A stretch of DNA of 64,000 bases from Nocardioides currus. GTDB taxonomy: Bacteria; Actinomycetota; Actinomycetes; Propionibacteriales; Nocardioidaceae. Positions 17,727-26,469 of this stretch are shown here, piece by piece. How positions within the stretch are numbered: position 1 is the stretch's first letter; the number at the start of each line of letters is the position of its first letter. The notes under the pieces are model-generated. The model was given only the letters and a program-made list of their open reading frames with translations, ran no database searches and was not told where the DNA came from. Location: positions 930,001-994,000 of the forward strand of contig NZ_PYXZ01000001.1 of the NCBI RefSeq assembly GCF_003057875.1. The letters are read 5' to 3'. The position numbers were made by a program, and so were the translations under genes.

Positions 17727-18368
17727 ATGACTGATCAGCCGCAGCCGGAGCAGGAGTCCACCGAGGAGCAGATCGTGGTCGTCGGACCCGACGGCCAGCC
17801 CGTCGGCACGATCCCCGCGAGCGCGTTGCCCGCCGGCCTGGTCGGCGGACAGGGCGACGATGGCGACGACGAGCAGGAGGGCGAGCGCCACATCACCGAG
17901 CTGGTCGAGCAGCCCGCGAAGGTGATGCGGATCGGCTCGATGATCCGCCAGCTGCTCGAGGAGGTGAAGGCTGCTCCGCTCGACGAGGCGAGCCGCAACC
18001 GCCTCAAGGAGATCCACCAGGCCTCCATCAAGGAGCTCGAGGCGGGTCTCGCGCCCGAGCTGGTCGAGGAGCTCGAGCGGCTCTCGCTGCCCTTCACCGA
18101 GGAGGGCACCCCCTCCGAGAGCGAGCTGCGGATCGCGCAGGCCCAGCTGGTCGGCTGGCTCGAAGGTCTCTTCCACGGCATCCAGACCGCGATCTACGCC
18201 CAGCAGATGGCGGCACGCGGTCAGCTCGAGCAGATCCGCAAGGCGCTCCCCGGCATGGCCGCGGCCCAGCAGGGACACCATGACCCGGGCCCCACGCCGC
18301 AGGGCATGCCGACGATGCCGACCCAGGACTCGCCCGAGTCGGGCGGTTCGGGAGGCATGTACCTCTGA
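17727..18368 (+). CDS. bpa: Bacterial proteasome activator
   Basis: A 213-residue homologue of Bpa/PafE, the ring-forming, ATP-independent activator that opens the actinobacterial 20S proteasome. It has a disordered acidic N-terminus, a four-helix core (PAKVMRIGSMIRQLLEEVKAAPLD through LEGLFHGIQTAIYAQQMAAR) and a flexible C-terminus ending GGSGGMYL. The terminal motif is GMYL where GQYL is the well-known form, so the docking Tyr-Leu is kept. The ATG at 17727 is supported by an upstream -10-like TAGGGT. Confidence 0.93.
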   Translation: MTDQPQPEQESTEEQIVVVGPDGQPVGTIPASALPAGLVGGQGDDGDDEQEGERHITELVEQPAKVMRIGSMIRQLLEEVKAAPLDEASRNRLKEIHQASIKELEAGLAPELVEELERLSLPFTEEGTPSESELRIAQAQLVGWLEGLFHGIQTAIYAQQMAARGQLEQIRKALPGMAAAQQGHHDPGPTPQGMPTMPTQDSPESGGSGGMYL

Positions 18369-18396
18369 CGGCGCAGGCCTCTGACGGCGCGGGCCG

Positions 18397-18951
18397 CTAG
18401 GTCGTACGCCGCCGCGCCCGCCACCAGCGGACGGCGACGAACCCCATGACGGCCAGGCCGAGGACTCCGAGCACGGCCCGACCTGTCCGGAACTGGTCGT
18501 AGCTCAGCCCGAGCCCACGGTCGGCACGCAGGTGGCCGGCCGGCGGGGTCGTGCCCTCGCCCAGGTCGGCCAGCACCTCGCGGTAGTAGCGCCCGGGCGC
18601 GACGATCGTGCTGCAGCCGTTGCTGCTCACCTCGCCGTCCACCAGGGTGCCGAAGACGACCACCCGGTCCCCGTCGTCCGCGGTGATCGCGTCCTCCTGC
18701 TGCGCCCGGCTGACGACGTCCACCCGACGCCGTACGTCGCCCTTGAACGCCCGGTCGACCTTGACCGTCACGACGAGGTCGTCGCCGGAGGTGCGCCGCT
18801 CAGTGACCACGCCGGAGAAGGCGACGTCACTGCCGTCGAGGAAGTCGACCGACGGCTCGGCGCAGGACGCCGCCGCGGGGGCGGCACCCAGTCCGACGAG
18901 CGTGAGCCCAGCCAGCAGCCCGGCCAGCAGCAGCCGGGCCTGCGTGGTCAC
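18397..18951 (-). CDS. Secreted, C-terminally membrane-anchored protein (TIMP/netrin-like fold)
   Basis: A 184-residue protein. It has a signal peptide ending AAPAAASC, a conserved Cys just after it, a beta-rich middle (AFSGVVTERRTSGDDLVVTVKVDRAFKG), a second Cys (SSNGCSTIV) and a C-terminal membrane helix followed by a basic tail. The layout resembles bacterial proteins with tissue-inhibitor/netrin-like domains; function unknown. It overlaps the stop of the similar upstream gene by 4 nt, so the two are probably tandem paralogues. Confidence 0.75.
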   Translation of the reverse strand: MTTQARLLLAGLLAGLTLVGLGAAPAAASCAEPSVDFLDGSDVAFSGVVTERRTSGDDLVVTVKVDRAFKGDVRRRVDVVSRAQQEDAITADDGDRVVVFGTLVDGEVSSNGCSTIVAPGRYYREVLADLGEGTTPPAGHLRADRGLGLSYDQFRTGRAVLGVLGLAVMGFVAVRWWRARRRTT

Positions 18952-19520
18952 CGTCGGGCCAGGCGTCCCACGACGAGCAGGCCCAGGAAGCCGACCAGCA
19001 CGAGCGCGCCACCGGGCGCCGCGAGGCGGGACACCGGGGCCGGGGCGGACTCCTCCACCTTGGTCATCGTCGGCGCGGGCGGTGGCGGTGGATTGACCGC
19101 GTCCCCGCTGCCCAGCGCCTTCTCGACCTGGTTGATCCGCGCGGTGGTCGCCGGTCCGGAGCCGCCGCAGGTCGAGGCGGCGAAGGGCGGGGCGTCGCCG
19201 GTGACGAGGAAGAGGTAGTCGGAGCCGACCTCGAGGTTGCCGAGGCCGCACGCGGCCGTGGCCTGGTTGGAGCGGACGGTGGTCGTCCGGTCGACGACGC
19301 CCTTGTAGGCGCGGGTGGCGGTCAGGGAGTACTCGAAGCGGGAGCCCACCTCGCTGACCTCCTCGACGGTGGCCAGGAACACCGCGTCGGCACGCTCCGC
19401 CTGCTGGTCGATGTCGGCGGCCTGGCACTTGCACGCGAACGCCGGCGCCGAGGTGGCGAGCACGAGGCCGGACACCGCCAGGAACGCAGCGACCAGCACG
19501 CGCACAACCCTCATCAGCAT
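18948..19520 (-). CDS. Secreted, C-terminally anchored TIMP/netrin-like protein
   Basis: A 190-residue protein. The signal peptide ends APAFA and is followed at once by CKCQAADIDQQ, the Cys-x-Cys start typical of TIMP/NTR-like domains, then a beta-rich body (DAVFLATVEEV, ATRAYKGVVD) with two more Cys pairs. A Pro-rich linker leads to a C-terminal membrane helix and an RR end. The ATG at 19520 is supported by TAGGCT 6 nt upstream. It is translationally coupled to the related gene 18397-18951; function unknown. Confidence 0.78.
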   Translation of the reverse strand: MLMRVVRVLVAAFLAVSGLVLATSAPAFACKCQAADIDQQAERADAVFLATVEEVSEVGSRFEYSLTATRAYKGVVDRTTTVRSNQATAACGLGNLEVGSDYLFLVTGDAPPFAASTCGGSGPATTARINQVEKALGSGDAVNPPPPPAPTMTKVEESAPAPVSRLAAPGGALVLVGFLGLLVVGRLARR

Positions 19521-19524
19521 GCGA

Positions 19525-20334
19525 TCAGCCTAGCGAGGCGAGCCCGAAGACCTCGCTCAGCACGGCCGCGACCCCGTCGTCGTCGTTGGGCGGGGCGACG
19601 TGGTCGGCGAGGTCGAGGACGCTCGGGTGGGCGTTGGCCATGGCGTACGACGTCCCGACCCACTCGAGCATCGGCAGGTCGTTGGGCATGTCGCCGAAGG
19701 CGATGACCTCGTCGGCCGGGATGCCCAGCTCGGCGGCGAGGCTCGCCAGGGTGGTGGCCTTGGTGACGCCCACCCCACTCATCTCCACGAGGGCGCCCGT
19801 CGACGACCACGTCGTCGTGACGAGGTGCCCGACGGCCTCCTCCGTCCGGTCCCAGAACGCCTCGGGTGTCATCTCCTCGTGCCGGGCCAGCAGCTTGACC
19901 ACGGTGTCGTCGACGATCTCCTCGAGGTCGCCCATCGGGACGTCGCGCACGGCGTTGACATTGAGACGCGGCATGAACGCGTCCTCGCGGGCGAAGCCGG
20001 TGGTCTTCTCCAGCGCGAAGGTGGTGCCGGGGATCGCGCGGCGCAGCGCGTCGCCGACCGCGACCAGGGTGGCGGCGTCGATGGTGTGCGCCTGCGCGAC
20101 CTCGTGCGAGGCCACGTCGTAGACGATCGCGCCGTTGCTGCAGATCGCCAGGCCGTGGCCGCCGACGTCGGCCCACAGCGTCTCCATCCACCGGATCGGG
20201 CGGCCGGTGGTGAAGACGACCGGCACGCCGAGGTCGTCGAGGGCGGTCAGCACCGAGCGGGTCCGCTCCGTCACGGTCCCGTCGGTGTGCAGCAGCGTGC
20301 CGTCGAGGTCGGTGGCGACGAGGCGGGGCCTCAC
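19525..20334 (-). CDS. Cof-type HAD-IIB family phosphatase (first paralogue)
   Basis: A 269-residue HAD hydrolase with all catalytic motifs: DLDGTLLHTDG (residues ~9-19), FTTGRP (motif II), GVTKATTL (Lys motif III) and AFGDMPNDLPML (motif IV). The IIB cap lies between motifs II and III. Such enzymes dephosphorylate sugar phosphates or nucleotides, and the substrate cannot be told. The GTG at 20334 overlaps the upstream GNAT stop by 4 nt. It is the last gene of a serS-HAD-GNAT-HAD operon. Confidence 0.9.
   Translation of the reverse strand: MRPRLVATDLDGTLLHTDGTVTERTRSVLTALDDLGVPVVFTTGRPIRWMETLWADVGGHGLAICSNGAIVYDVASHEVAQAHTIDAATLVAVGDALRRAIPGTTFALEKTTGFAREDAFMPRLNVNAVRDVPMGDLEEIVDDTVVKLLARHEEMTPEAFWDRTEEAVGHLVTTTWSSTGALVEMSGVGVTKATTLASLAAELGIPADEVIAFGDMPNDLPMLEWVGTSYAMANAHPSVLDLADHVAPPNDDDGVAAVLSEVFGLASLG
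19527..19532 (-). promoter_or_regulatory. Candidate -10 box of the 18948-19520 gene (leaderless)
   Basis: TAGGCT on the minus strand lies 6 nt before the ATG at 19520, inside the 3' end of the upstream HAD gene. Confidence 0.4.
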
Positions 20335-20846
20335 CCCGGCGACCTGAGGGGCCGTGCCATCACGAGCTCGCCGTCCTCGTTGGCGCCGCGGAGCTCGGTG
20401 AAGCCGCACTTCGCCAGCACCCGGATGCTGGCGGCGTTGTCGGGCAGCACCGACGCCCGGACGCGTACGCCGAGGGCGTCGGCCTGCGCCAGCAGCGCCC
20501 GGACCGCCTCGGTGGCCACCCCGCGGCCGCGCGCGTCGGCGACCAGGCCGTAGCCGATCTCGGCCTCGTCCACCCCGTCGTCGGCCGGGGCGGGCGGGCC
20601 GAAGAACCCGATGGAGCCGAAGACCAGGCCGTCGAAGGTGCGGGTGACGTGGCGCGGACCCCAGCCGGCGCCGGCGTCCGACCCCTTCACCATCGACGCC
20701 GCGTCGCGGTCGTCCTGCCGCGGGTAGTCGGGGTGCCAGCGCGGGTCTCGACCATCAGGGGTGGCGGCGACCATCCGTGCGGCCTCGTCGGGGAGGATCA
20801 GGTCGAGGGTGAGCCGCTCGGTCGCGACCGTGGCGGGCAGCCTCAC
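20331..20846 (-). CDS. GNAT family N-acetyltransferase
   Basis: A 171-residue acetyltransferase of the RimJ/RimL-like type. It starts ATVATERLTLDLILP, has an acetyl-CoA loop region (EIGYGLVADARGRGVATEAVRALL, near residues 95-118) and ends with VLPDNAASIRVLAKCGF. The substrate is unknown. It is translationally coupled (4-nt overlaps) to a HAD phosphatase on each side, downstream of serS. Confidence 0.87.
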   Translation of the reverse strand: MRLPATVATERLTLDLILPDEAARMVAATPDGRDPRWHPDYPRQDDRDAASMVKGSDAGAGWGPRHVTRTFDGLVFGSIGFFGPPAPADDGVDEAEIGYGLVADARGRGVATEAVRALLAQADALGVRVRASVLPDNAASIRVLAKCGFTELRGANEDGELVMARPLRSPG

Positions 20847-21676
20847 CCGAACCACCGGTCGAGCTCGAGGGCCGCTCCGTCGTCGTGCACGCTGGCGGTC
20901 ACGTCGTCGGCGGCCGCCTTCACCTCGTCGACGGCCTGGCCCATCGCCACCCCGCGACCTGCCCAGCGCAGCATCTCGATGTCGTTGCGACCGTCGCCGA
21001 TGGCGAGCACGTCGGCGGCGTCCACCCCGAGCTGGTCGCACACGACCTGCAGCCCGCTGGCCTTGGAGACCCCGACCGGCGACAGGTCGAGCCACGCGGT
21101 CCAGCCGACGACGTAGTCGGTGCCGTGCAGGCCGAGCCGGGCCGCGAGGGCCACGAAGTCGTCGGCGGAGGCCTCGGGGTCGCGGATGATGACGCGGCTG
21201 ACCGGTCCGGCGACGATCTCGCCCACGTCGGTGAGGATCATCTCGCCCGAGAGCTCGCCGTCGGGGAAGTGCCGGTTGACGCGGTAGCCGATCCCGCGCT
21301 CCTCCACCGCGACCAGCGCGTTGGGGTGGTGCTCCAGAACGGCCGCCACGGCCTTGCGGGCGTCGAAGGTCTCCTCGTGCACCACCTCGAGGGGCGGGTA
21401 GCGGAAGATGACGGCGCCGTTGGAGGCGACCACCCACACCCGGTCGGCGACGGCCTCGGGCAGGTCGAGCAGGTCGGCGATCTTGTCCATCCCGTGCGGC
21501 GAGCGGCCGCTGGAGAGGACGACGTGGGCTCCCGCCTCGACGGCGCGGTGGACGGCGGCGTACACCGCGGGCGTGACCTTCTCGTAGGTCTGTCCCGCGC
21601 CCTCGACCCACGCGAGCAGCGTGCCGTCGATGTCGAGCGCGACCAGGCGCGGTCGCCAGGCAGGCGCGTCGGTCAC
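20843..21676 (-). CDS. Cof-type HAD-IIB family phosphatase (second paralogue)
   Basis: A 277-residue HAD hydrolase. Motifs: [29 protein letters not shown] and [12 protein letters not shown], with a IIB cap between. It is related to the phosphatase at 19525-20334 but not closely enough to look like a recent duplicate. The GTG at 21676 overlaps the serS stop by 4 nt, so it is co-translated with seryl-tRNA synthetase. The substrate is unknown. Confidence 0.9.
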   Translation of the reverse strand: MTDAPAWRPRLVALDIDGTLLAWVEGAGQTYEKVTPAVYAAVHRAVEAGAHVVLSSGRSPHGMDKIADLLDLPEAVADRVWVVASNGAVIFRYPPLEVVHEETFDARKAVAAVLEHHPNALVAVEERGIGYRVNRHFPDGELSGEMILTDVGEIVAGPVSRVIIRDPEASADDFVALAARLGLHGTDYVVGWTAWLDLSPVGVSKASGLQVVCDQLGVDAADVLAIGDGRNDIEMLRWAGRGVAMGQAVDEVKAAADDVTASVHDDGAALELDRWFG

Positions 21677-22938
21677 GAGACCGGCTTGAGGACCTCGAGG
21701 CCCCCGAGGTAGGGCCGCAGCGCCTCGGGCACCCGCACCGAGCCGTCGGCCTGCTGGTGTGTCTCCAGGATCGCGACGATGGTGCGCGTGATCGCGGTCA
21801 GGGTGCCGTTGAGGGTGGCGACCGGGGTGTTGCCCGACTCGCCGCGGGTGCGGATGTCGAGGCGGCGGCTCTGGAAGTCGGTGCAGTTGGACGTCGAGGT
21901 GAGCTCGCGGTACTTGCCCTGGGTCGGGATCCACGCCTCGCAGTCGAACTTGCGCTGGGCGCTCAGGCCGAGGTCGCCGGCGGCCACGTCGATGACGCGG
22001 TAGGCCAACTCGAGCTTGTCGAGGAACTCCTTCTCCCACGCGAGGAGGCGCTGGTGCTCGGCGTACGACTCCTCGACCGTCGTCAGGACGAACATCTCGA
22101 CCTTGTCGAACCAGTGCACCCGGATGATGCCCTTGGTGTCCTTGCCGTGCGAGCCGGCCTCCTTGCGGAAGCAGGGGCTGAAGGCGGAGTAGCGCAGCGG
22201 GAGCGCGCCGGCGTCGAGGATCTCGTCGGAGTGGTAGGCCGCCATCGGCACCTCGGAGGTGCCGACGAGGTAGAGGTCCTCGCCCTCGATGCGGTAGACG
22301 TCGTCGGCGGCCTGGCCGAGGAAGCCGGTGCCCTCCATCGCGCGCGGCTTGACCAGCGACGGCGCGATCACCTGGGTGAAGCCGGCGTTGCGGGCCTGGT
22401 CCATCGCCATGTTGACCAGCGCCAGCTCGAGCTGGGCGCCGATGCCGGTGAGGAAGTAGAAGCGCGAGCCGGAGACCTTGGCGCCCCGCTCGAGGTCGAT
22501 GGCGCCGAGCATCCGGCCGAGCTCGATGTGGTCGCGGGGCTCGAAGTCGAACTCGCGCGGCGTGCCGACGTGCTCGAGCACCACGAAGTCGTCCTCGCCG
22601 CCGGCCGGCGACTCGTCGGCGGCCGGGTTGGGGATCGAGCGCAGGGCCTCGTCCCACTCGGTCTCCGCGGCGCCCTGGGCGGCCTCGAGCTCCTTGACCT
22701 CGGCGGAGAGCGCCTTGGTGCGGGCCAGCAGCGCGGTCTTCTCCTCGCCCTGCGCCTGGGCCACCTGCTTGCCCAGCGACTTCTGCTCGGCCCGCCTCGA
22801 CTCGTACGTCGCGATCGCACTGCGCCGCGCCTCGTCGGCGGCCAGGGCGCGGTCCACCACGTCAGGGGACAGCCCGCGCTTCACCTGGGCGGCGCGGATG
22901 CGGTCGGGGTCGTCACGGAGGAGTCGGGCGTCGATCAC
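21673..22938 (-). CDS. serS: Seryl-tRNA synthetase
   Basis: A 421-residue class II synthetase charging tRNA-Ser. The N-terminal coiled-coil arm (residues ~25-105, rich in Arg/Glu/Ala: [20 protein letters not shown]) binds the long variable arm. Class II motif 2 is seen in [21 protein letters not shown] and the core ends [15 protein letters not shown]. The GTG at 22938 gives the expected [12 protein letters not shown] start and follows TAGCCT by 7 nt (leaderless). It is the first gene of a four-gene operon with HAD-GNAT-HAD. Confidence 0.97.
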   Translation of the reverse strand: MIDARLLRDDPDRIRAAQVKRGLSPDVVDRALAADEARRSAIATYESRRAEQKSLGKQVAQAQGEEKTALLARTKALSAEVKELEAAQGAAETEWDEALRSIPNPAADESPAGGEDDFVVLEHVGTPREFDFEPRDHIELGRMLGAIDLERGAKVSGSRFYFLTGIGAQLELALVNMAMDQARNAGFTQVIAPSLVKPRAMEGTGFLGQAADDVYRIEGEDLYLVGTSEVPMAAYHSDEILDAGALPLRYSAFSPCFRKEAGSHGKDTKGIIRVHWFDKVEMFVLTTVEESYAEHQRLLAWEKEFLDKLELAYRVIDVAAGDLGLSAQRKFDCEAWIPTQGKYRELTSTSNCTDFQSRRLDIRTRGESGNTPVATLNGTLTAITRTIVAILETHQQADGSVRVPEALRPYLGGLEVLKPVS

Positions 22939-22945
22939 ACCGTGC

Positions 22946-22951
22946 AGGCTA
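22946..22951 (-). promoter_or_regulatory. Candidate -10 box of serS (leaderless)
   Basis: TAGCCT on the minus strand lies 7 nt before the GTG start at 22938. Confidence 0.5.
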
Positions 22952-22979
22952 GTCGGGCGGGGGTGCGGACCGCATTCGG

Positions 22980-22985
22980 CATACT
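22980..22985 (+). promoter_or_regulatory. Candidate -10 box of the PAP2-lipid kinase gene (leaderless)
   Basis: CATACT lies 6 nt before the GTG at 22992, in the 53-bp divergent region shared with serS. Confidence 0.45.
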
Positions 22986-22991
22986 GACCCG

Positions 22992-24569
22992 GTGCTCGAC
23001 CGTTCCCGCTCCGTCGTCCTCGCGTGGGCGGCGCTCCTCGCCGCGCTCTTCGCCGTCCTCGCGGTCCTGGTGACGCAGTGGACGCGCTACCCGCTCGCCG
23101 GCATCGACGACTGGGGACGCGACGCGGAGGGCTGGGCCGACGACCACACCACGCTGATCTACGTGTTGCGCGGGATCGAGCACGCCTTCGGCACCATCGG
23201 CATGACGATCATCACCGTGGCGATCGCCGGTGGCCTGCTCTACAACAAGCAGCGCCGAGCCGCGATCTACACCCTCGGGGTCATGCTCAGCACGTCGCTC
23301 ATCACGAGCGGCCTGAAGATCTGGCTCGGCCGCGACCGGCCCGACTGGCAGGACCCCACCCACCTGCTCTCGAGCAAATCGTTCCCGTCGGGCCACGCGT
23401 CCGCGATCGCCGCGATGGCGGCCGTCCTGGTCCTGCTGACGGTCATGCTCGTGCGTCGCCAGAACTTCCGCCGCGTCTGCTACACCGCGATCGCGGCCCT
23501 GGTGGTCGTGGTCAGCCTCGACCGGATCCTGCTGGGTCGGCACTACCCCACGGACACGGTGGCCGGCGCCCTGCTCGGCGCGGCCGTCGCCCTGGCTTGG
23601 CTGGCCTTCTACAGCCCACTGCCCCGCTCGATCGCCGACAAGGTCGAGCCGCTGCCGGAGGTCTACTCCTCCGCGCGCCGGCTGGCCGTCGTGCTCAACC
23701 CGATCAAGGTCGAGGACGTCGGCGGCTTCCGCGCGACGGTCGACGCGATGGCGCTGGAGTCGGGCTGGTCGGAGCCGAGCTGGCACTACACGACCGTCGA
23801 GGACCCCGGCACGGGCATGGCGGAGAAGGCCTCGGTGGAGGGCGCCGACCTCGTCCTGGTGTGCGGCGGCGACGGCACCGTGCGCGAGGTCTGCGCCGAG
23901 CTCGCCGGCACCGGCATCCCGGTCGGCATCATCCCCGCCGGCACCGGCAACCTGCTGGCCCGCAACCTCGACATCCCGCTCTACCTGCGCTCCGCGATCG
24001 ACGTCGCCCTCAACGGCCAGGACCGCGCCATCGACCTCGTCGACGTCAGCGGCGACGGCATCGAGGACACGCACTTCATGGTGATGGCCGGGATGGGTTT
24101 CGACGCCGCGATCATGGAGGGGGTCAACGACGAGATCAAGAAGAAGATCGGCTGGATCGCCTACATCCTCTCGGGCCTGAAGTCGCTGATGTTCCCCGCG
24201 GTGAAGATCGAGATCCAGATCGACGACGAGGAGCCCACGACGCACCGGGCCCGCACCGTCGTCGTCGGCAACGTCGGCTACCTCCAGGCCGGCATGCCGC
24301 TGCTGCCCGACGCCTCGATCGACGACGGTCTGCTCGACGTAGTGATCCTGCACCCCCAGCGCTTCCTGTCCTGGATCCCGCTCGCGGTCCGCGTCCTGGC
24401 CAAGAGCTCCTCGACAGACGAGCTGATCGACCGCCGCACGGGCGCCAGGGTCGTCATCCGGGCCGCCGCCGACACGCCCCGCCAGCTCGACGGCGACTCC
24501 ATCGGCCCCGGCCGGGAGCTGTCGATGACCTGCGTCCACGGGCGTCTGCTGGTGCGCGTCCCGCGCTGA
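22992..24569 (+). CDS. Bifunctional PAP2 phosphatase / diacylglycerol-kinase-family protein
   Basis: A 525-residue natural fusion. The N-terminal membrane half is a PAP2 lipid phosphatase with all three motifs: K-x6-RP (KIWLGRDRP), PSGH (SFPSGHASA) and R-x5-H-x3-D ([11 protein letters not shown]). The C-terminal half (from about residue 230) is a soluble DAGK catalytic domain with [13 protein letters not shown] and [12 protein letters not shown]. The pairing implies interconversion of phosphatidic acid-type lipids and their dephosphorylated forms at the inner membrane; substrates are inferred. The architecture is known in actinobacteria. A 51-bp repeat lies 19 nt past the stop. Confidence 0.93.
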   Translation: MLDRSRSVVLAWAALLAALFAVLAVLVTQWTRYPLAGIDDWGRDAEGWADDHTTLIYVLRGIEHAFGTIGMTIITVAIAGGLLYNKQRRAAIYTLGVMLSTSLITSGLKIWLGRDRPDWQDPTHLLSSKSFPSGHASAIAAMAAVLVLLTVMLVRRQNFRRVCYTAIAALVVVVSLDRILLGRHYPTDTVAGALLGAAVALAWLAFYSPLPRSIADKVEPLPEVYSSARRLAVVLNPIKVEDVGGFRATVDAMALESGWSEPSWHYTTVEDPGTGMAEKASVEGADLVLVCGGDGTVREVCAELAGTGIPVGIIPAGTGNLLARNLDIPLYLRSAIDVALNGQDRAIDLVDVSGDGIEDTHFMVMAGMGFDAAIMEGVNDEIKKKIGWIAYILSGLKSLMFPAVKIEIQIDDEEPTTHRARTVVVGNVGYLQAGMPLLPDASIDDGLLDVVILHPQRFLSWIPLAVRVLAKSSSTDELIDRRTGARVVIRAAADTPRQLDGDSIGPGRELSMTCVHGRLLVRVPR

Positions 24570-24587
24570 GCCGGCCCCGGTCCGACC

Positions 24588-24638
24588 GGGTCGAGTGCGC
24601 AGCCCTCCGGCATTCACTACAGGGAGCGCACTCGACCC
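24588..24638 (+). repeat. 51-bp dispersed inverted-repeat element, copy C
   Basis: Perfect 13-bp arms GGGTCGAGTGCGC (24588-24600) and GCGCACTCGACCC (24626-24638) with a 25-nt loop containing ACTAC at loop positions 16-20, as in copies A and B. It lies between the lipid kinase stop and the kdp promoter region. Confidence 0.88.
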
Positions 24639-24670
24639 GTCAGGCCTGCGTCAGTACGCCGCCCGCCACC

Positions 24671-24687
24671 GTCAAGGAAGCGTCAAG
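24671..24687 (+). promoter_or_regulatory. Candidate KdpE-binding direct repeat
   Basis: GTCAAG at 24671-24676 and 24682-24687 has an 11-bp period about 40 nt before kdpF. Tandem sites with this period suit an OmpR-family response regulator such as the KdpE encoded at the end of the operon. Confidence 0.5.
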
Positions 24688-24727
24688 AACGCCCGGGTGA
24701 CCCGGCCGGCGGGTCGAGGCTCGGGAC

Positions 24728-24808
24728 ATGTCCGACGTCCTCCTCCTCGCGACGGCCGTGCTCGTCATGGCCGCCCTCGCCGAGCTCGCCCGCAGGCTCG
24801 ACCGGTGA
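24728..24808 (+). CDS. kdpF: Potassium-transporting ATPase small subunit KdpF
   Basis: A 26-residue single-span membrane peptide, [20 protein letters not shown] followed by ARRLDR. It is recognised by its position immediately before kdpA, its size and its one hydrophobic helix with a basic end. In other bacteria KdpF stabilises the KdpABC complex. Its stop overlaps the kdpA GTG by 4 nt (GTGA). It is too short for most gene finders. Confidence 0.85.
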   Translation: MSDVLLLATAVLVMAALAELARRLDR

Positions 24809-26469
24809 GCGCCACCGCGGCCGCCCTCGGGCAGGTCGCGGCGCTCGTCGCCGCCCTCGTCCTGACCGTGCCCCTGCTCGCGCGCCACCTCGTCCACACC
24901 TACTCCAGCCCGCGCCACCTGCGTGTGGAGCGGGCGCTCTACCGCGCGTGCCGCGTCGACCCCGACGCGGACCAGCACTGGCGCACGTACGCGTGGTCGG
25001 TGCTCGGCTTCTCACTGGCGGGCATCGTCCTGCTCTACGTCCTGCTCCGCACCCAGCAGTGGCTGCCGCTGTCGCTGGGGATGACCGCGATGCCGGCCGA
25101 GGGCGCGTTCAACACGGCGATCTCCTTCGTCACCAACACCAACTGGCAGTGGTACTCCGGCGAAGCCGCCCTCGGCCACCTCGCGCAGATGACCGGCCTG
25201 ACGGTGCAGAACTTCGTCTCCGCCGCGACCGGCATGGCCGTCGCGGTCGCGCTGGCCCGCGGCTTCAGCCGGGCGAGCGCCGGAGGTCGCGTCGGGAACT
25301 TCTGGGCCGACCTGGTGCGTGGGGTCGTGCGCGTGCTGCTCCCGATCTCCGTCGTCGGTGCCCTGCTGCTGGTGCTGGCGGGCGTCGTGCAGAACCTCGA
25401 CGCACCGCACGCGATCACGACGCTGGCCGGCGACACCCAGCACCTCACCGGTGGTCCGGTCGCGAGCCAAGAGGCGATCAAGGAGCTCGGCACCAACGGC
25501 GGCGGCTTCTACAACGCCAACTCGGCCCACCCGTTCGAGAACCCCACGCCGCTCACCAACCTGCTGCAGGTCTACCTCATCCTGCTCGTCCCGTTCTCCC
25601 TCGCCTGGGCCTTCGGATCCCTCGTCGGCGACCGACGCCAGGGCCGCGCGGTCGTCACCGTGATGACGATGCTGCTCGGCGTCGGCACCGCCCTGCTGAC
25701 GTGGTCCGAGATGGCCGGCCCGGGCCTGGTGCCCAGTGCCGCCGGCGGCGCGATGGAGGGCAAGGAGGTGCGCTTCGGGGAGGCGGCCTCGGCCCTCTTC
25801 GCCGCCGTCACCACGGGCACCTCGACCGGCGCGGTCAACGCGATGCACGACTCGCTGACCGCCCCCGGCGGCCTCGTCACGCTGTTCATGATGATGCTGG
25901 GCGAGGTCGCTCCCGGCGGGGTCGGCTCGGGCCTCTACGGCATGGTCCTGCTGGCGATCATCACCGTCTTCCTCGCCGGCCTGATGGTCGGGCGCACCCC
26001 CGAGCTGATCGGCAAGAAGATCGGGCACCGCGAGATGTCGTTGGTCGCGGCCTACGTCCTGGCCACGCCCGCGCTCGTCCTCGTCGGCACCGCCGTCGCC
26101 ATCGGCACCGGCAGCGGGCGGGCCGGCATCCAGGAATCGGGTCCGCACGGCCTGAGCGAGGTCCTGTACGCCGTCACGTCGGCCGCCAACAACAACGGCA
26201 GCGCCTTCGGCGGGCTCACGACCGGCACGACGTTCTACGACGTACTGCTGGGCCTGTGCATGCTCGTCGGCCGGTTCCTGCCCATCGTGCTGGTCCTGGC
26301 GCTCGCCGGCCGCCTCGCCGCCCAGCGCGTCACGCCCGCCGGCGCCGGCACCCTGCCGACCCACCGGCCGCTGTTCATCGTCCTTCTCACCGGCGTCGCC
26401 CTGGTCATCGTGGGCCTGACCTACGTGCCCGTGCTGGCGCTCGCCCCGATCGCGGAGTCCCTGCTGTGA
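24805..26469 (+). CDS. kdpA: Potassium-transporting ATPase, K+-binding channel subunit
   Basis: The 554-residue channel-like subunit that binds and passes K+. It contains about ten membrane helices and selectivity-filter-like glycine segments: [41 protein letters not shown] and [10 protein letters not shown]. The length matches the family. The GTG at 24805 is chosen for the coupling with kdpF; longer upstream readings have no family similarity. It is part of kdpFABCDE. Confidence 0.97.
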   Translation: MSATAAALGQVAALVAALVLTVPLLARHLVHTYSSPRHLRVERALYRACRVDPDADQHWRTYAWSVLGFSLAGIVLLYVLLRTQQWLPLSLGMTAMPAEGAFNTAISFVTNTNWQWYSGEAALGHLAQMTGLTVQNFVSAATGMAVAVALARGFSRASAGGRVGNFWADLVRGVVRVLLPISVVGALLLVLAGVVQNLDAPHAITTLAGDTQHLTGGPVASQEAIKELGTNGGGFYNANSAHPFENPTPLTNLLQVYLILLVPFSLAWAFGSLVGDRRQGRAVVTVMTMLLGVGTALLTWSEMAGPGLVPSAAGGAMEGKEVRFGEAASALFAAVTTGTSTGAVNAMHDSLTAPGGLVTLFMMMLGEVAPGGVGSGLYGMVLLAIITVFLAGLMVGRTPELIGKKIGHREMSLVAAYVLATPALVLVGTAVAIGTGSGRAGIQESGPHGLSEVLYAVTSAANNNGSAFGGLTTGTTFYDVLLGLCMLVGRFLPIVLVLALAGRLAAQRVTPAGAGTLPTHRPLFIVLLTGVALVIVGLTYVPVLALAPIAESLL

